Shown here: piece after piece, positions 1-10,769 of the stretch
How the letters are laid out: each line of letters opens with the position of its first letter
Numbering within the stretch: the stretch's first letter is position 1
NCBI GenBank assembly: GCA_932294295.1
Contig: OW028585.1
Location: forward strand, 1,272,001 to 1,336,000
Reading direction: 5' to 3'
Length of the DNA stretch: 64,000 nt
DNA from: Alitta virens
Lineage: Eukaryota; Annelida; Polychaeta; Phyllodocida; Nereididae
Made by a program: the position numbers and the translations under genes
Notes under the pieces: model-generated
Told to the model about the DNA's origin: nothing
Databases searched by the model: none
What the model saw: the letters and a program-made list of their open reading frames with translations, nothing else

Positions 1-26
1 TTAATAATCTGGCATTATTAATACAG

Positions 27-433
27 CAGTCAGTCAGTCAGTCTGTAGTCAGTCAGTCTGTAGTCAGTCTGTAGTCAGTCTGTAGTCAGTCAGTCTGTAG
101 TCAGTCAGTCTGTAGTCAGTCAGTCTGTAGTCTGTCTGTAGTCAGTCTGTCTGTAGTCAGTCTGTAGTCAGTCTGTAGTCAGTCTGTAGTCATTCTGTAG
201 TCAGTCTGTAGTCAGTCAGTCAGTCTGTAGTCAGTCAGTCTGTAGTCAGTCAGTCTGTAGTCAGTCAGTCTGTAGTCAGTCAGTCTGTAGTCAGTCTGTA
301 GTCAGTCTGTAGTCAGTCTGTAGTCAGTCAAAACGTCAGTCAAAACATCAGTCAAAACGTCAGTCAAAATGTCAGTCAAAACGTCAGTCAGTCAGTCAGT
401 CAGTCAGTCAGTCAGTCAGTCAGTCAGTCAGTC
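27..433. repeat. CAGT / CAGTCTGTAGT minisatellite
   Basis: A long imperfect tandem array of 4-bp CAGT units and 8- to 15-bp composites of the type CAGTCAGTCTGTAGT. A sub-block near 328-390 has 12-bp units of the type GTCAGTCAAAAC, and the array ends in a pure (CAGT)n run. Related AT-rich sequence flanks both ends (TTAATAATCTG at 1 and about 453), so the array sits inside a locally duplicated flank. No coding potential. Confidence 0.95.
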
Positions 434-1385
434 ACTGCACCAGAAAGCTCTTGTTTAATAATCTGTGCTGGCCTTATTAAACAATATCTCAGGAATGTGA
501 AACTAATTTTTTAGGATTATTGTGGATCTATGGAATACAATGAAATGTGTTTTTCAAATGTGAAACATCAATAAGTAGGACCTACTGTCAAATGAGAATA
601 CAGCAATAAGCATCATATGTGACCCACAACTCCATTAGGTCACCTGGCTCCGGAAATGCGATCATAACTCGTAGATCAATTAAAAATGCATTTTCTGTTT
701 TCTTGTCTGTTATATTTCGAAATTACAGACATGGAAAATTATGATTTAGAGCATATATTAATGTATATCATGATAAGCTTTTATCTTGGATAAAGTGATG
801 CTGTATTTGCTAAGAAACATTAACCTCAGAGATAACACAGTTGTTTGGAGGGTATAATTGAACACTATTTAAATTCAATGTTTTTTAGTTGCAGTGTCAT
901 TTTTCATATCTCTGGATCTACTTAACACAATGCAAATTTTTTTACATGGTCTTAATCTAAAAGATTAAAGCAACCCAACAAGCACGGAGTCATTGGTGTA
1001 TAGTTAGAAAATTGGAAAATAACTATGGGGACTCGAGTTACTAATTAAGCCATTCTTTGATCTGGTCTGGAGTAATGACAATATTACTACTCTTGTCTCC
1101 ATGTTCTGGGAAACTGGAATCTGTGACTGATAAGAAACACATGTTGTTGACAAGGAAAAAAATATGCCCACCCCTCTGATATCCGCTGCTTGGGGCAGGG
1201 ACCCGCGACAAGCCACTGCAAGGCGACACCAGCCATACATTAATTATAGCCAATTAGTCAGGAATGTCTTTCAGCTTCGATCCGCCCCTGAACTTATACC
1301 AAGTGATCATCTCATGTCTCATTCAGTATAGTGCCATTTTCCCGTTGGCAAAGATTGTTGGGCATGGAGCTAGCGACATTTTGAC
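434..1385. other. Non-genic stretch, no feature recognised
   Basis: AT-rich unique-looking DNA. The only open frames (70-78 codons near 1004-1253) lack domain signatures and splice context. I see no exon, SINE or LINE here. Confidence 0.6.
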
Positions 1386-1416
1386 GTGAAAATGCTACCC
1401 TTCCATGGACCACCAA

Positions 1417-1432
1417 CCCCCCCCCCCCCCCC
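1417..1432. repeat. Poly-C tract
   Basis: About 16 consecutive C residues. Its length is likely unstable. Confidence 0.9.
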
Positions 1433-1707
1433 TTCCCGTCCATGGAGGTTCTTACGCCACTGCTATAATTACGTATTCGTGCATATAAAATTCAGCCTGT
1501 CCACTGGGCCTGGCAACAGTGAATTAAGGTTAAAAAATACAATGTTCTTATTAATATTAACACATAAGTCCACAGTTAAAATGCACTAGCTCAATAATTG
1601 ATATCGATGTATAAATAAAATTCAAATATTATAGCAATAGTGGATAGTGAGGAGTCCCACAAAAGTTTATGTTGGACGACACACCACCATTGCTTATATT
1701 CTCCACT

Positions 1708-1805
1708 CATTGTACAACATACGCTCCAGCTGTCCAACATACACTGCAACCATACAACATGCAGTCCAGCCATACAACATACACTCCAGCCATCCACCAT
1801 ACACC
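1708..1805. repeat. Short degenerate minisatellite, ~19-bp unit
   Basis: Five or so imperfect copies of a unit like CCAGCCATACAACATACACT in a row. They keep a frame open on both strands, but the resulting peptides are simple repeats without domain features. Confidence 0.75.
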
Positions 1806-2128
1806 CATATTGGACGACAAATGAAGCATTCGCTGATTCGCTCACATATCAGCTGAGTGGAGTATATAAAATTATTTCCTATTTTGCATCATTAATGTGT
1901 TAATTGCTTGCAACAGAGTGTGAAAAATACACATTGGAAATGAAATAATACTATTAATATGCATGTTGACTTAACATTAAACTGTGATAGAAAATTTTTA
2001 AACAAGTTACAAAAAATGGCTCAAGATGGCAATGACCAATCAGCTTCAAGCTTCATCAACCAATCAGAAGGCAGATTAACTACCAATCAGAAATGACGAT
2101 ATAGCTGGCTATGAGATTTCTAGGCTGG

Positions 2129-2299
2129 TTGGGGGGGGGGGGGGGTGGTGAAACCACAAAATAGTAGATTTTACATATTAAGAAAATATAAACTAGTTAG
2201 GGGGCGGGGGGGGGGGGGGGGGTTCGTACAACGCCTCTGTGGAGTAGGCATACAAAATAGACAACTTTTGGTTTTTTTTGGGGGGGGAGGGGGGAGGGG
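2129..2299. repeat. Cluster of long G tracts
   Basis: Runs of G at 2131-2145, 2200-2222 and 2280-2299, just outside the left end of the large transposon. They form a strand-asymmetric G-rich block with the potential to form G-quadruplexes. Confidence 0.85.
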
Positions 2300-2463
2300 T
2301 GATGTCCAAATGATGTGGTCAGTCATCAGAGAAGGTTCTCTGCATCACATGCCATTTTGGGGTAAAGACGAACTTATCAAAGCCTGCATTGTACAATTTC
2401 ATTCCGTTCCGCGTTTTACAGACGCCCTGTTGGTGAAGCAGACGATACAAAACGTTGAGCATT

Positions 2464-2472
2464 CAAATTGTC
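2464..2472. repeat. Left target-site duplication of the 7.3-kb transposon (9 bp)
   Basis: CAAATTGTC directly precedes the terminal AGGCCAGTCAA, and the identical CAAATTGTC directly follows the terminal TTGACTGGCCT at 9791-9799. The match is exact and abuts both termini. Confidence 0.85.
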
Positions 2473-2985
2473 AGGCCAGTCAAGTTCATTGGATATTGGA
2501 TATTGGACATTCGTTGAATATTCAACGAACAGTAAAGTTCATTTGATATTGGAAATTTGTTAAATATTCAACGAACAGTAAAGTTCATTTGATATTGGAA
2601 ATTTGTTAAATATTCAACGAACAGTAAAGTTCATCGCCAGGAGGGCAAGGGAGAAGGGGTTGGTGCCTGGGGGAGAGGGTCACCGTGGCCCCCCAATGGC
2701 CTAACAATCATCTCCCTGCCCCCTTGACCGAATATAAAATGAATGTTAAACGGTTGAAGAATTGCCAGGGGGCATGTGAGAAGGGTCAGTGCCTGGGGAG
2801 AGGGTCACCGCGGCCCCCCAATGGCCAAACAATCATCCCCCTGCCCCCTTGACAAAGTATAAAATGAATGTCAAACGGTTGAAGATTCGCCGGGGGGCAT
2901 GTGAGAAGGGTCGATGCCTGGGGGAGAGGGTCACCGCAGCCCCCCCCCCATGACGTAAGCAATCATCCCCCTGCCCCCTTAACCG
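2473..2985 (+). repeat. Left arm of the terminal inverted repeat
   Basis: The outer part has a ~56-bp motif repeated after the terminus (containing ATATTCAACGAACAGTAAAG, at about 2515-2634). Then follow three GC-rich units starting near 2636, 2764 and 2889, each running from a GCCAGGGGGC-like start through GGTCACCG and CCCCCAATGGCC to ACGGTTGAAGA. The third unit is incomplete on its inner side. Confidence 0.85.
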
Positions 2986-3532
2986 AAAACCTGTATAATG
3001 TTAGAATTCCCGCCTTTCAATGGTTAATGTTGCCCAACTTTCCAGAATGCTCAGCTGTTTACATTGCGTCGATCGCACTTTCCATTCGTGTCGACGTCAA
3101 CATTCTGTGGATAAAACTACTGATAAGGTAACTTGTCTGTGACGTCGTGCACAGTAAAATTGTAATGACACAAATTTATTGGCCTATTTCACAGAAGATG
3201 TGCAGCAATATTACAATGTAGCCAATTGTGATGTTTGCAGCGGTGACATTTATGTCATTTTGTTTGAATATTCCAAATAATCAATGTATCTTGCAATCAA
3301 AAAACAAATCAGATTGAGACACTTTCCACATGGATGAGTTAAGCTTTGAGTTCGATCTAGGTGACGTCACCCCTCACCAAAATGAGGAACATGGTGGGAT
3401 TCTCGGATACCCACCAGGTAGACTTAACCGCCCCCCTTCCCAGGGAGCAATCAGTTTCACTATTTGCCAGAAAACAATGGGAAATTGAGTACATGTGGAC
3501 TAACAGGACTACCCAGTGGCCTCTGGTGGTGG

Positions 3533-3716
3533 TGGGTGGATTAGGGCTTTACGTCCTGTATTTCTCCACCTGATGGGCTAATTAGGACAGGCAGAGACCA
3601 TGGCAATGAGACGAAGGATGAAACAGCCATCTAACTTAGGCTCGACCGAAAATCGTACCCGGGAACCTGCAGTTGGAAGCCCAGAGCACTACCTTTTGAG
3701 CTAGGCCCCGCCCTCC
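3533..3716 (-). mobile_element. tRNA-derived SINE, family 1 (minus orientation)
   Basis: The plus strand starts with ATTAGGGCTTTACGTCCTG and ends with GAGCTAGGCCCCGCC. On the minus strand it reads as a tRNA-like head with a degenerate B box, followed by a conserved body. It matches the better-preserved copy at 26393-26558. It lies inside the large transposon. Confidence 0.7.
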
Positions 3717-3719
3717 CAG

Positions 3720-3912
3720 TGGCCCCTGAGTGATTGGAGGAGACGCAGCGGGACACTGATAGGCCTAGTGGGATACCTAATGACCTAGTGGAATCTTACG
3801 AAGTGAGGAAGTGAGGTGACCTAATGGGATAGGTACTGAGGGGACCCAGTGGGACACCCCAATGAACTCCAATGGTACTGAGGAAGTGAGGAGACCCAAT
3901 GGGATACCCCTA
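3720..3912 (+). repeat. Degenerate 25-40-bp repeats (GAGGAAGTGAGGAGACCCAA type)
   Basis: Several diverged copies of a motif containing GTGAGGAGACCCAATGGGAT. The same motif resumes at about 6350-6560, which suggests one array split by the DNA between. Confidence 0.65.
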
Positions 3913-3914
3913 AT

Positions 3915-6345
3915 TCCTTTCTAGTCCATTTGTTACTCGAAAAAAGTCTGTCACCCGAATTTGGCCGGTTCGTCTCTCGTACTTTTTCAAAATATTTATA
4001 ATTTCAGGCACAGGCTTCCTGCCGGCTAGTCTTATTCTACGTCCGTCAGCCGTCGCCCCCCGGCCCAACTCAAATAAGCCATACAGGCTTTATCCTCTTA
4101 CTTCACTCCAAGTGTAACATATATCCAAAATTTAAACAGATTCGGAATGAGAAATTATTGGCCAAGAGTATTATTTAATACAAAGTTAACATATTCATTT
4201 TTTTTATAAATATATTTTTTATTATTATACTAGGATCATGCAATTCAGCATCAATGACAACACGGAGACAACTGACAATTTTATTAACAATCACAGTTTT
4301 ATGTAACAATACAAAAATTTAATCAGCCATTTATAGATATAGAGCTATATAGCTTAGACTAGATACAATTGTTACAGTTGTATTAACAATATAAAAATTT
4401 AAATACACAATTTAATCAGCCATTTATAGATATAGAGCTCTATAGCTTAGACTAGATGAATGCTTGTCGATTCGGCCTTCGGCCAGTTCGGCCTACGAAA
4501 AAAGTCGGTTTGGTCCCCTATACATAAGCATTGAGGCCAAACGGACCCGGTTCTGCCCATTCCCTCTAAGAAATGAGTCTATTCGGCTCTGAGGGTTCGG
4601 CCAAATAATACCTTATCTGCCCTTATCATCCCCCCCCCCCCCGTCGCCGCTAAGAAATAGATTATCTTGATAACTAATCGTGATAGAATGATGATATTTA
4701 CACTTACTTGTTCGCGGTAACGAGCCCTTTAAAAAAAAACACGTTTTATTTTCTGCAATTTTATTTAAAGGACTGCATTCACATAATGTCCAATTAAAAA
4801 ATTAATCAATGACAAAGCCATATATTATATAAATACTTTCACAACTGTAAATAAATATTACAATTGTGTCACATTGTAGTGTCTAATCCATGACAGGACG
4901 ATGGAATTTAGATATTTCTTTGAGCAATTCCATGGCTGTCATGTCCTGCTGGATGTAAGCATCTCAGTACGCGTAGATGTTGTCTTAAACATTACATTAC
5001 CAATGGATATTATTTCATTATACATTAAAACCGATTCCTTTCATTTAAACATCAATAATTGCCAAAAAAAAACCGATTTATTTCATTTTAGCATTGAGGC
5101 CGAACGGACCCGGTTCTGTCCATTCCCGCTAAGAAATGAGTCTATTCGGCTCTGACATTTTAGGATTGCACTTAAACATTATACGAAACAGATTTCTTTC
5201 ATTAAAGATTGCACTTAAAGCAAGAAGCCAAAACGTCTCAATTACGGTGGCCGAACCGTCTCGTTTTTGAGGTCGATTCGGCCCCCATACAAATAAATAG
5301 GGAGCCGAATGGACTCTGCTAAAAAGCTGAAACGACTCAGCTGGCAGGCCGAATGGTCTTGTTTTGGCAAGGCCGAACAGGCTCAAGGCCGAAACGACCT
5401 GCTACCGACTAGATACAATTTACACTGAGTAATGAGTGATTTATATCAATATCCACAATTGTATTAAGCTTACAATAGGATAATACTGAACAAGAAACAA
5501 GAAAACATGTATAGTGTATATTATCCATTAGGCCTATATATATTTTCCAGCTGATAAGCATTATGATTACAACATAAATATTATAAATATATATGTATAA
5601 AAATCATGCGAAAGAAAAAGTATAGAACAAGTCTATGTGGTTCTGTAAGACTTTATTGAAATTATTATGCATCATTTGATATGCACCAAGAAGTAATATG
5701 TATATATTATAAGTATCTAATCATCATCTAAATATGAATAATGCACTTGTGCATAGGAATAGTAATATGAAAAAATCATTTATTAATCATAATATATGCA
5801 TATTATTATGTATTATAATACAATAATTAACAATATTTTATTATATTTTGTCTTTATATTTATAAATTGTGGCATTAATTTAATACCAATTAGCAAGTAT
5901 ATTTATACATAAAAGACATTGTAAAACAAATGAGAAAATCAATGTAAAAAATAATAATGTTGCATTCATTTAATGTCAATTAGCAAGCATGTGCCATTCA
6001 TGTGATTATAGATCACTAGGTTACAATAGCAATTAACAAGTAGAAGCCATTTTCTGGGATTCTGTAAGCTGATGTGTTTTCTTTGATTCACGATTGTATT
6101 TAGTTAGTCCATCAGGCATCAGATGCTTATAAATAAGCTATTACAATTCAATTCAATTGGCGTTAGATATTTATTTTTCGCTAGTATATAATAGTGATAA
6201 TGTAACACCATTCTGCACTTTTAAATGCTGGTGACGAATCGGGTGACGAATCGACTAGTTTCGGGTAATGCACAGACTTTTTTGGGGTGAAGAATGGACC
6301 TGTTTTGGCTGGGATGAATCGCGCAGTGACAAATCGATCTGCTAC
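3915..6345. mobile_element. Possible nested foldback element splitting the GAGGAAGTGAGG array
   Basis: The GAGGAAGTGAGG array is interrupted at about 3912 and resumes at about 6350. The edges of the intervening DNA resemble each other in inverted orientation: AAAAAAGTCTGT followed by CACCCGAA on the left, and the complement of AAAAAAGTCTGTGCATTACCCGAA on the right, both preceded outward by GTCCATT-like sequence. The interior has about 65-bp direct copies at 4533-4600 and 5093-5157 and AT-rich DNA. No coding capacity and no exact target duplication found. Confidence 0.35.
4313..4457 (+). repeat. Tandem duplication of an ~82-bp AT-rich segment
   Basis: The segment containing AATCAGCCATTTATAGATAT and AGAGCT-TATAGCTTAGACTAGAT occurs twice head to tail. 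The phrase GACTAGATACAATT recurs near 5408, beyond the GGCCGAA-rich block. Confidence 0.7.
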
Positions 6346-6349
6346 CCCC

Positions 6350-6590
6350 TAATCAGACACAGTGGGTCCCCTGTTAGGGAGTGAGGAGATGAGGAGACGC
6401 AATGGGATACCCATAAAATACTGAGGACCTAGGAGGACCCAGTTTGACACCCCAATGGTAATGAGGAAGTGAGGAGACCCAGGGATACCACAGTGATATT
6501 GAGGATGTGAGGATAAGATAAAAAATAATAATATAAAGGATACTTAATGGGATACTATGGCGCTACTCAGACCTACTGGGCCCCTGTTAT
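6350..6590 (+). repeat. Second half of the GAGGAAGTGAGG degenerate repeat array
   Basis: Diverged copies of the motif at 3720-3912 (GAGGAAGTGAGGAGACCCAG, ACACCCCAATGGTA). Confidence 0.6.
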
Positions 6591-6942
6591 GAAAAACTAG
6601 TTTTTCCCTGGAGGATGCCGGCTGGGTCAACCCAGTAGGCACCTGGGGATCCCAGCAGAACTCCACAAAGGTGGTATCAAGGCATGTATCAAGATTTGTG
6701 CCTGTGTAAAATGTGGGTCAGTGTAAAATGCGCACCATGCAGACATTGCGGACCACCACTTAAAGAAGGCATCATTGTCTTAAATTTGCAAAATTGAAGG
6801 ATGTAGATCTCATAGCCCCCCCCCCCCCCCCCCAGCTTCATTGAACTATGTTAGTCAAATCATAGCGAATTAAATACTAGCTAAGTCCAATAAATATATC
6901 TTTTAATTTTTGTAATTTATGAACATTGAAATTAATATTTAA

Positions 6943-7817
6943 TAGTGATGTGAACCGTACTGCTTTGGACCGGCAGGAAAATACCAGTCCATTTTATGCT
7001 GGAATAGTATTGGACCAGTACAAAGGGCAAGTTATTTTAAGAAATATCAATGGCAAATTTAGATAAAATATCTTACATTCAGTGTGATTTACACTTTCAT
7101 TTCCAAAGCATGATAATACAAAGTACACAGTCTAATTATAATTAAATTTAATGGCATTAAGCCAATAGAGCAGTAGATGAATTTATCAATATCAGTTTCC
7201 ATGAAAACAAGGAGTGTATTTTTTGCTTATTTATTTTTTAATGGATCAATGCCAGAACTTTACATTAGGGAACTTACAGTTATGGTAATAAATAAATATT
7301 TTATGTGCTCTTACCGTTTCCCATTAAGCAATAATGAATTAATGATACACTGATATATACATCAGTTATTTATTATATATCTTCTTTTGTTGTACGTTAG
7401 ATTTAAGTGTCATATATAGGTGTGTGTATTTCACATGAGATTTTTTGTCATTTGCAGTACACATTTTATATAAGAAAAATAAATAGACTAAAATGTGTCA
7501 TATTTTATGTAGTTTTGAAAATGTTTTCTGAGAAGACACTGATGTGTTATACATTATGATACATGTATTTGCAAATTCATATGAGAAAGACCAATGTTTT
7601 ATATGATATGATATTTAGAAATAGTGAGTGTAAAGTAAAAAAAATGTTGAAATTTCCGTTGAGCCTTATCTCAGTTTTCTTATCTCCGATTTTGAGTTCC
7701 ATGAACCGCTCCATTGACCGCTCCAGCGAGAAAACCAGACCACCTATGAACCGAACCAGTATCAACCCTTTTTGGTCCAGTACCACCAGTACCCGGTCCA
7801 GTGTCGTCGCATCACTA
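6943..7817. mobile_element. hAT-type MITE (875 bp) with exact 8-bp target duplication
   Basis: It starts TAGTGATGTGAACCG and ends CGCATCACTA, giving inverted termini TAGTGATG(T/C)GA. ATATTTAA occurs directly outside both ends (6935-6942 and 7818-7825). An 8-bp duplication with TAGTG-type short TIRs is characteristic of hAT superfamily elements. Subterminal GGACCGG and GGACCAGTAC motifs recur at both ends. Open frames of 94-106 codons on opposite strands at 7563-7883 overlap the right subterminal repeat and are not transposase, so the element is non-autonomous. Confidence 0.85.
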
Positions 7818-8339
7818 ATATTTAATTCAATCAGTTTGACAACATATCCTCTTGCCGACATTGCAGATGGAGGGCCTGACTGATTTCAAAGTGGCAAGAA
7901 AATTTCTATTACTATGCACATTTAAAGCAATGCATGGCTGAACACAATAGTCTTTTAAACATGCTGCATAGCACAGCAACATCTGATGAGCAAAATGAGT
8001 AATGGAGTAGTAGTAAGATAAGTTAATTGAGACTCTTGCTGCTCCACTATCCTGTCGGTTGTTGGCCTGTTGCTCAACTTGAAATCCCCCAGAGTTTTCA
8101 TGGCTTTTTGCTGTTTGCTTTTGTGTTTCTGATGCAACTGGACTTGTAAATTTGAAGAGGTTATGACCAATTAGAAAAGCCTAGCGGTCAGTCCAGAGGA
8201 CCAGTTAAAAATTTGACTAGAAATTACACCTCTAATGATTATCCACTTGAATATCAAAAGGCCTCATTGGGTAAGGTAGAATTCACTTTTTAATCACAGC
8301 AATACAGAAGATAATATCCAGAAGAATTGGACGATAATA

Positions 8340-8945
8340 TATTATTAATAATGATCAATGTTGAACCTTGTGCGGCGGAATGATGCCTCTCCCAACACGG
8401 CGGTTTTATTTATAATCAGGCATCCGTACTCACTCTGTGTCAATCTATCTGACACCGTGTTGACACCTTGTTCACTCCGGCCTCTCCTTATTGACATTGT
8501 GTGACGCCGTGTACATAACAGGGTTCAACGGGTTATTTTTAAATGACATGTAACCCACTCTCCGTGTTGAATCTGTGTTGCCCCATGTTCACTCGTGTGG
8601 AACCATGATGGTACTTGTACTCTCCAACGTAAATGGCGGTGAAATTTTCATGCCCGGTTGACGCCTGACTTAGTCGGAGATAACACGAAGTATTCCAGAG
8701 TCAATACAGAAATTCCCGGATATCGGTGGTGTCTACTGGGAGTCCACACGGATCAACACAGATCAAATTACTCCTGGACCTCCGTCATGAAAAATTTAAC
8801 ATGTGTAATTTTTCCCCCGGAGTCTCAAGGTGGTCCCAGATGGCTCCGGACAATGACAGAAATAAACACGAGGTCCACACAATATTATCCGGAGTATGCC
8901 CGAGTTATACTTCGGGACGCTCTGACGTCTGATCCGGCTATGTGT
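8340..8945. other. GC-richer inner flank of the right TIR, repetitive but unclassified
   Basis: The block differs in composition from the AT-rich interior and contains recurring phrases like CCGTGTTGA, TGACACCGTGTTGACACC and CGGAGTATG. The 115-codon frame at 8658-9005 runs from it into the right arm and shows no domain. Probably transposon internal sequence. Confidence 0.4.
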
Positions 8946-8949
8946 GAAG

Positions 8950-9790
8950 GGGCCTTGAAAGGGGGCAGGGGTATGATTGCTTACACCATTGGGGGGCTGC
9001 GGTGACCCTTTCCCCCAGGCACCGACCCTTCTCACTTGCCCCCCTGGCGAACCTTCAACCGTTTGACATTCATTTAATATTTGGTCAAGGGGGGAATGGG
9101 AATGTTTGTTAGGCCATTGGGGGCCGCGGTGACCCTTTCCCCAGACACCGACCCTTCTCACATGCCCCCCTGGCGAATCTTCAACCGTTTGACATTCATT
9201 TTATATTCGGTCAAGGGGGGCAGGGGGATGATTGTTAGGCCATTGAGGGCCGCGGTGACCCTATCCCCCTGGCACCAACCCTTCTCACATGCCCCCCTGG
9301 CAATTCTTCAACTGTTTGACATTCATTTTATATTCGGTCAACGGGGCCAAGGGAATGATTGTTAGGCCATTGGGGGGGGGGGCACGGTGACCCTCTGCCC
9401 CAGGCACCAACCCCTTCTCCCTTGCCCCCCTGGCGAATATTCAACCGTTTGACATTCATTTTATATTCGGTCAGGGAGGCCAGGGGGATGATTGTTAGGC
9501 CATTGGGGGGGGGGGGGGGCCACGGTGACCCTCTCCCCCAGGCACCAACCCCTTCTCCCTTGCCCCCATTGCGAATATTCAATCATTGAATATTCAACGA
9601 ATCTCCAACATCAAATGAAAGATGATTGTTCATGCCATTGGGGGGCCGCAGTGACCCTCCCCCCAGGCACCATCCCTTCTCCCTTGCCCCCCTGGCGAAT
9701 ATTCAATCATTGAATATTCGATGAACTTTACTGTTTGTTGAATATTCAACGAATGTCCAATATCCAATATCCAATGAAGTTGACTGGCCT
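8950..9790 (-). repeat. Right arm of the terminal inverted repeat
   Basis: About six GC-rich units in minus orientation (near 8957, 9090, 9213, 9343, 9473, 9618), separated by AACCGTTTGACATTCATTTT-like spacers. The terminal part has CGAATATTCAATCATTGAAT and ends TTGACTGGCCT. It has twice as many units as the left arm, so the arms have expanded or contracted independently. Confidence 0.85.
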
Positions 9791-9799
9791 CAAATTGTC
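9791..9799. repeat. Right target-site duplication (9 bp)
   Basis: CAAATTGTC, identical to 2464-2472. Confidence 0.85.
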
Positions 9800-10264
9800 T
9801 GGGTCATCCGACTTGATCATTTATTATTTGTATTCTTGTGCAACTAGTACTCGTGTCCACATGTAGTCTATTTCTTGCGGGGTTTAGTGATTAATATTTA
9901 GAAACAATATTGTTTACAAGAGCAGGAAGGTTTTCACGTGCCATATGAAATCAATTTACACTGGAAGTGGCAACGAGTGATTAATGGCACATATGGTCTG
10001 CTGTCAGTGCAGTGGGTTGCTTCAGCAACATGATACATTTGATGCAAACATGTTCCCACCCCTTTCATACTATTAATTAAGATTTTACTTGAAACTATTT
10101 TGCATTTTGAAAATGACCAATGTTTTCGCCTCAAAAATTCATGGAAAATGATACCAAACATGACATATTTCCATTCACCCAATTGTTTCTTAGTTCTTAG
10201 TTCATTTAATATACACCAGCTCTTCAATAGTTTTGACATGAATCTGTAGTTACAAGGGATATAT
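9800..10264. other. Non-genic stretch
   Basis: No exon or repeat recognised. A 101-codon minus frame (9934-10239) has no domain features and no splice context that I would trust. Confidence 0.5.
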
Positions 10265-10640
10265 AGTAAGTAAGTAAGTAAGTAAGTAAAGCTTTATTTA
10301 AAGTCGATACAATTTTACAATAAACAACATAAGCACAAGTGCTTGTAATCGACAAATGAAAGATGAGTATTTACAAAATGAAATGAAGTATTTACAAATG
10401 ACATAAAACAAAATGGCGTATAAAATCATTGTATAAGTTAAATATCACAGAACACAGATCAAGCATGCACCACATTTACCTGCAGGTTTCCATGACTGGA
10501 CATTACTTTTAAAATTAGGTAAACTTAATTCTTTAAACACAGGAGGTAATTTATTGTAAAGCATGGCACCATTGTACTTAAAAGACCTAAAACCAAACAT
10601 TGAACAGCATTGAACTTAGGCTGGACTAGACTACTAATCA
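10265..10640 (-). mobile_element. 5'-truncated non-LTR retrotransposon, 3' end with reverse-transcriptase C-terminus
   Basis: On the minus strand an open frame (10445-10600, stop at 10445-10447) reads GFRSFKYNGAMLYNKLPP and then FKSNVQSWKPAGKCGAC. This is the typical C-terminal tail of CR1/L2-group reverse transcriptases (…LYNxLPPxx…FK…). An AT-rich 3' UTR and AATAAAGC follow, ending in a (TTAC)n tail at 10265-10289. Everything 5' of this is missing, as expected from incomplete target-primed reverse transcription. Confidence 0.8.
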
Positions 10641-10765
10641 CTTTCTTACCATACTCTTACCATACTCTTACCATGCTTGTACCATACTCTAACCTTGCTC
10701 TTTCCATACTCTTACCATACTCTTACCATACTCTTATCATACTCTCACCATACTCTCACCATACA
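10640..10765. repeat. 12-bp minisatellite (ACCATACTCTT unit)
   Basis: About ten imperfect copies of TTACCATACTCT-like units in tandem, abutting the truncated 5' end of the LINE fragment. Confidence 0.85.
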
Positions 10766-10769
10766 AGGC

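Larger units (their letters stand above)
2473..9790. mobile_element. 7.3-kb non-autonomous DNA transposon with long repetitive TIRs (MULE/Rehavkus-like or foldback)
   Basis: The ends are inverted complements: AGGCCAGTCAA at the left and TTGACTGGCCT at the right. About 70 bp of near-identical sequence follows inward, including the palindromic TTGAATATTCAA, and then GC-rich units of about 125 bp are repeated in opposite orientation in the two arms (about three on the left, six on the right). Exact 9-bp direct repeats flank it. Nine-base target duplications are typical of the Mutator (MULE) superfamily. As I recall, its Rehavkus branch combines a 9-bp duplication with minisatellite-like TIRs; that assignment is inference. 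The interior (about 2990-8945) has only short open frames and no transposase signature, so the copy is non-autonomous or gutted. It hosts a SINE, a hAT-type MITE and degenerate repeats. Confidence 0.8.

Noticed and set aside
1..433. CRISPR-like array
   Set aside because: Units are contiguous 4-15-bp simple repeats without spacers, in animal DNA.
2145..2546. 133-codon plus frame
   Set aside because: It reads through poly-G tracts and across the transposon boundary; no domain.
7563..7883. 106-codon frame with NRSIDRSSEK-like sequence
   Set aside because: It overlaps the subterminal repeats and right end of the hAT MITE and crosses its target duplication; not conserved coding sequence.
8658..9005. 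115-codon frame as a possible transposase remnant
   Set aside because: It runs into the TIR repeats and shows no DDE, zinc-finger or other motif.
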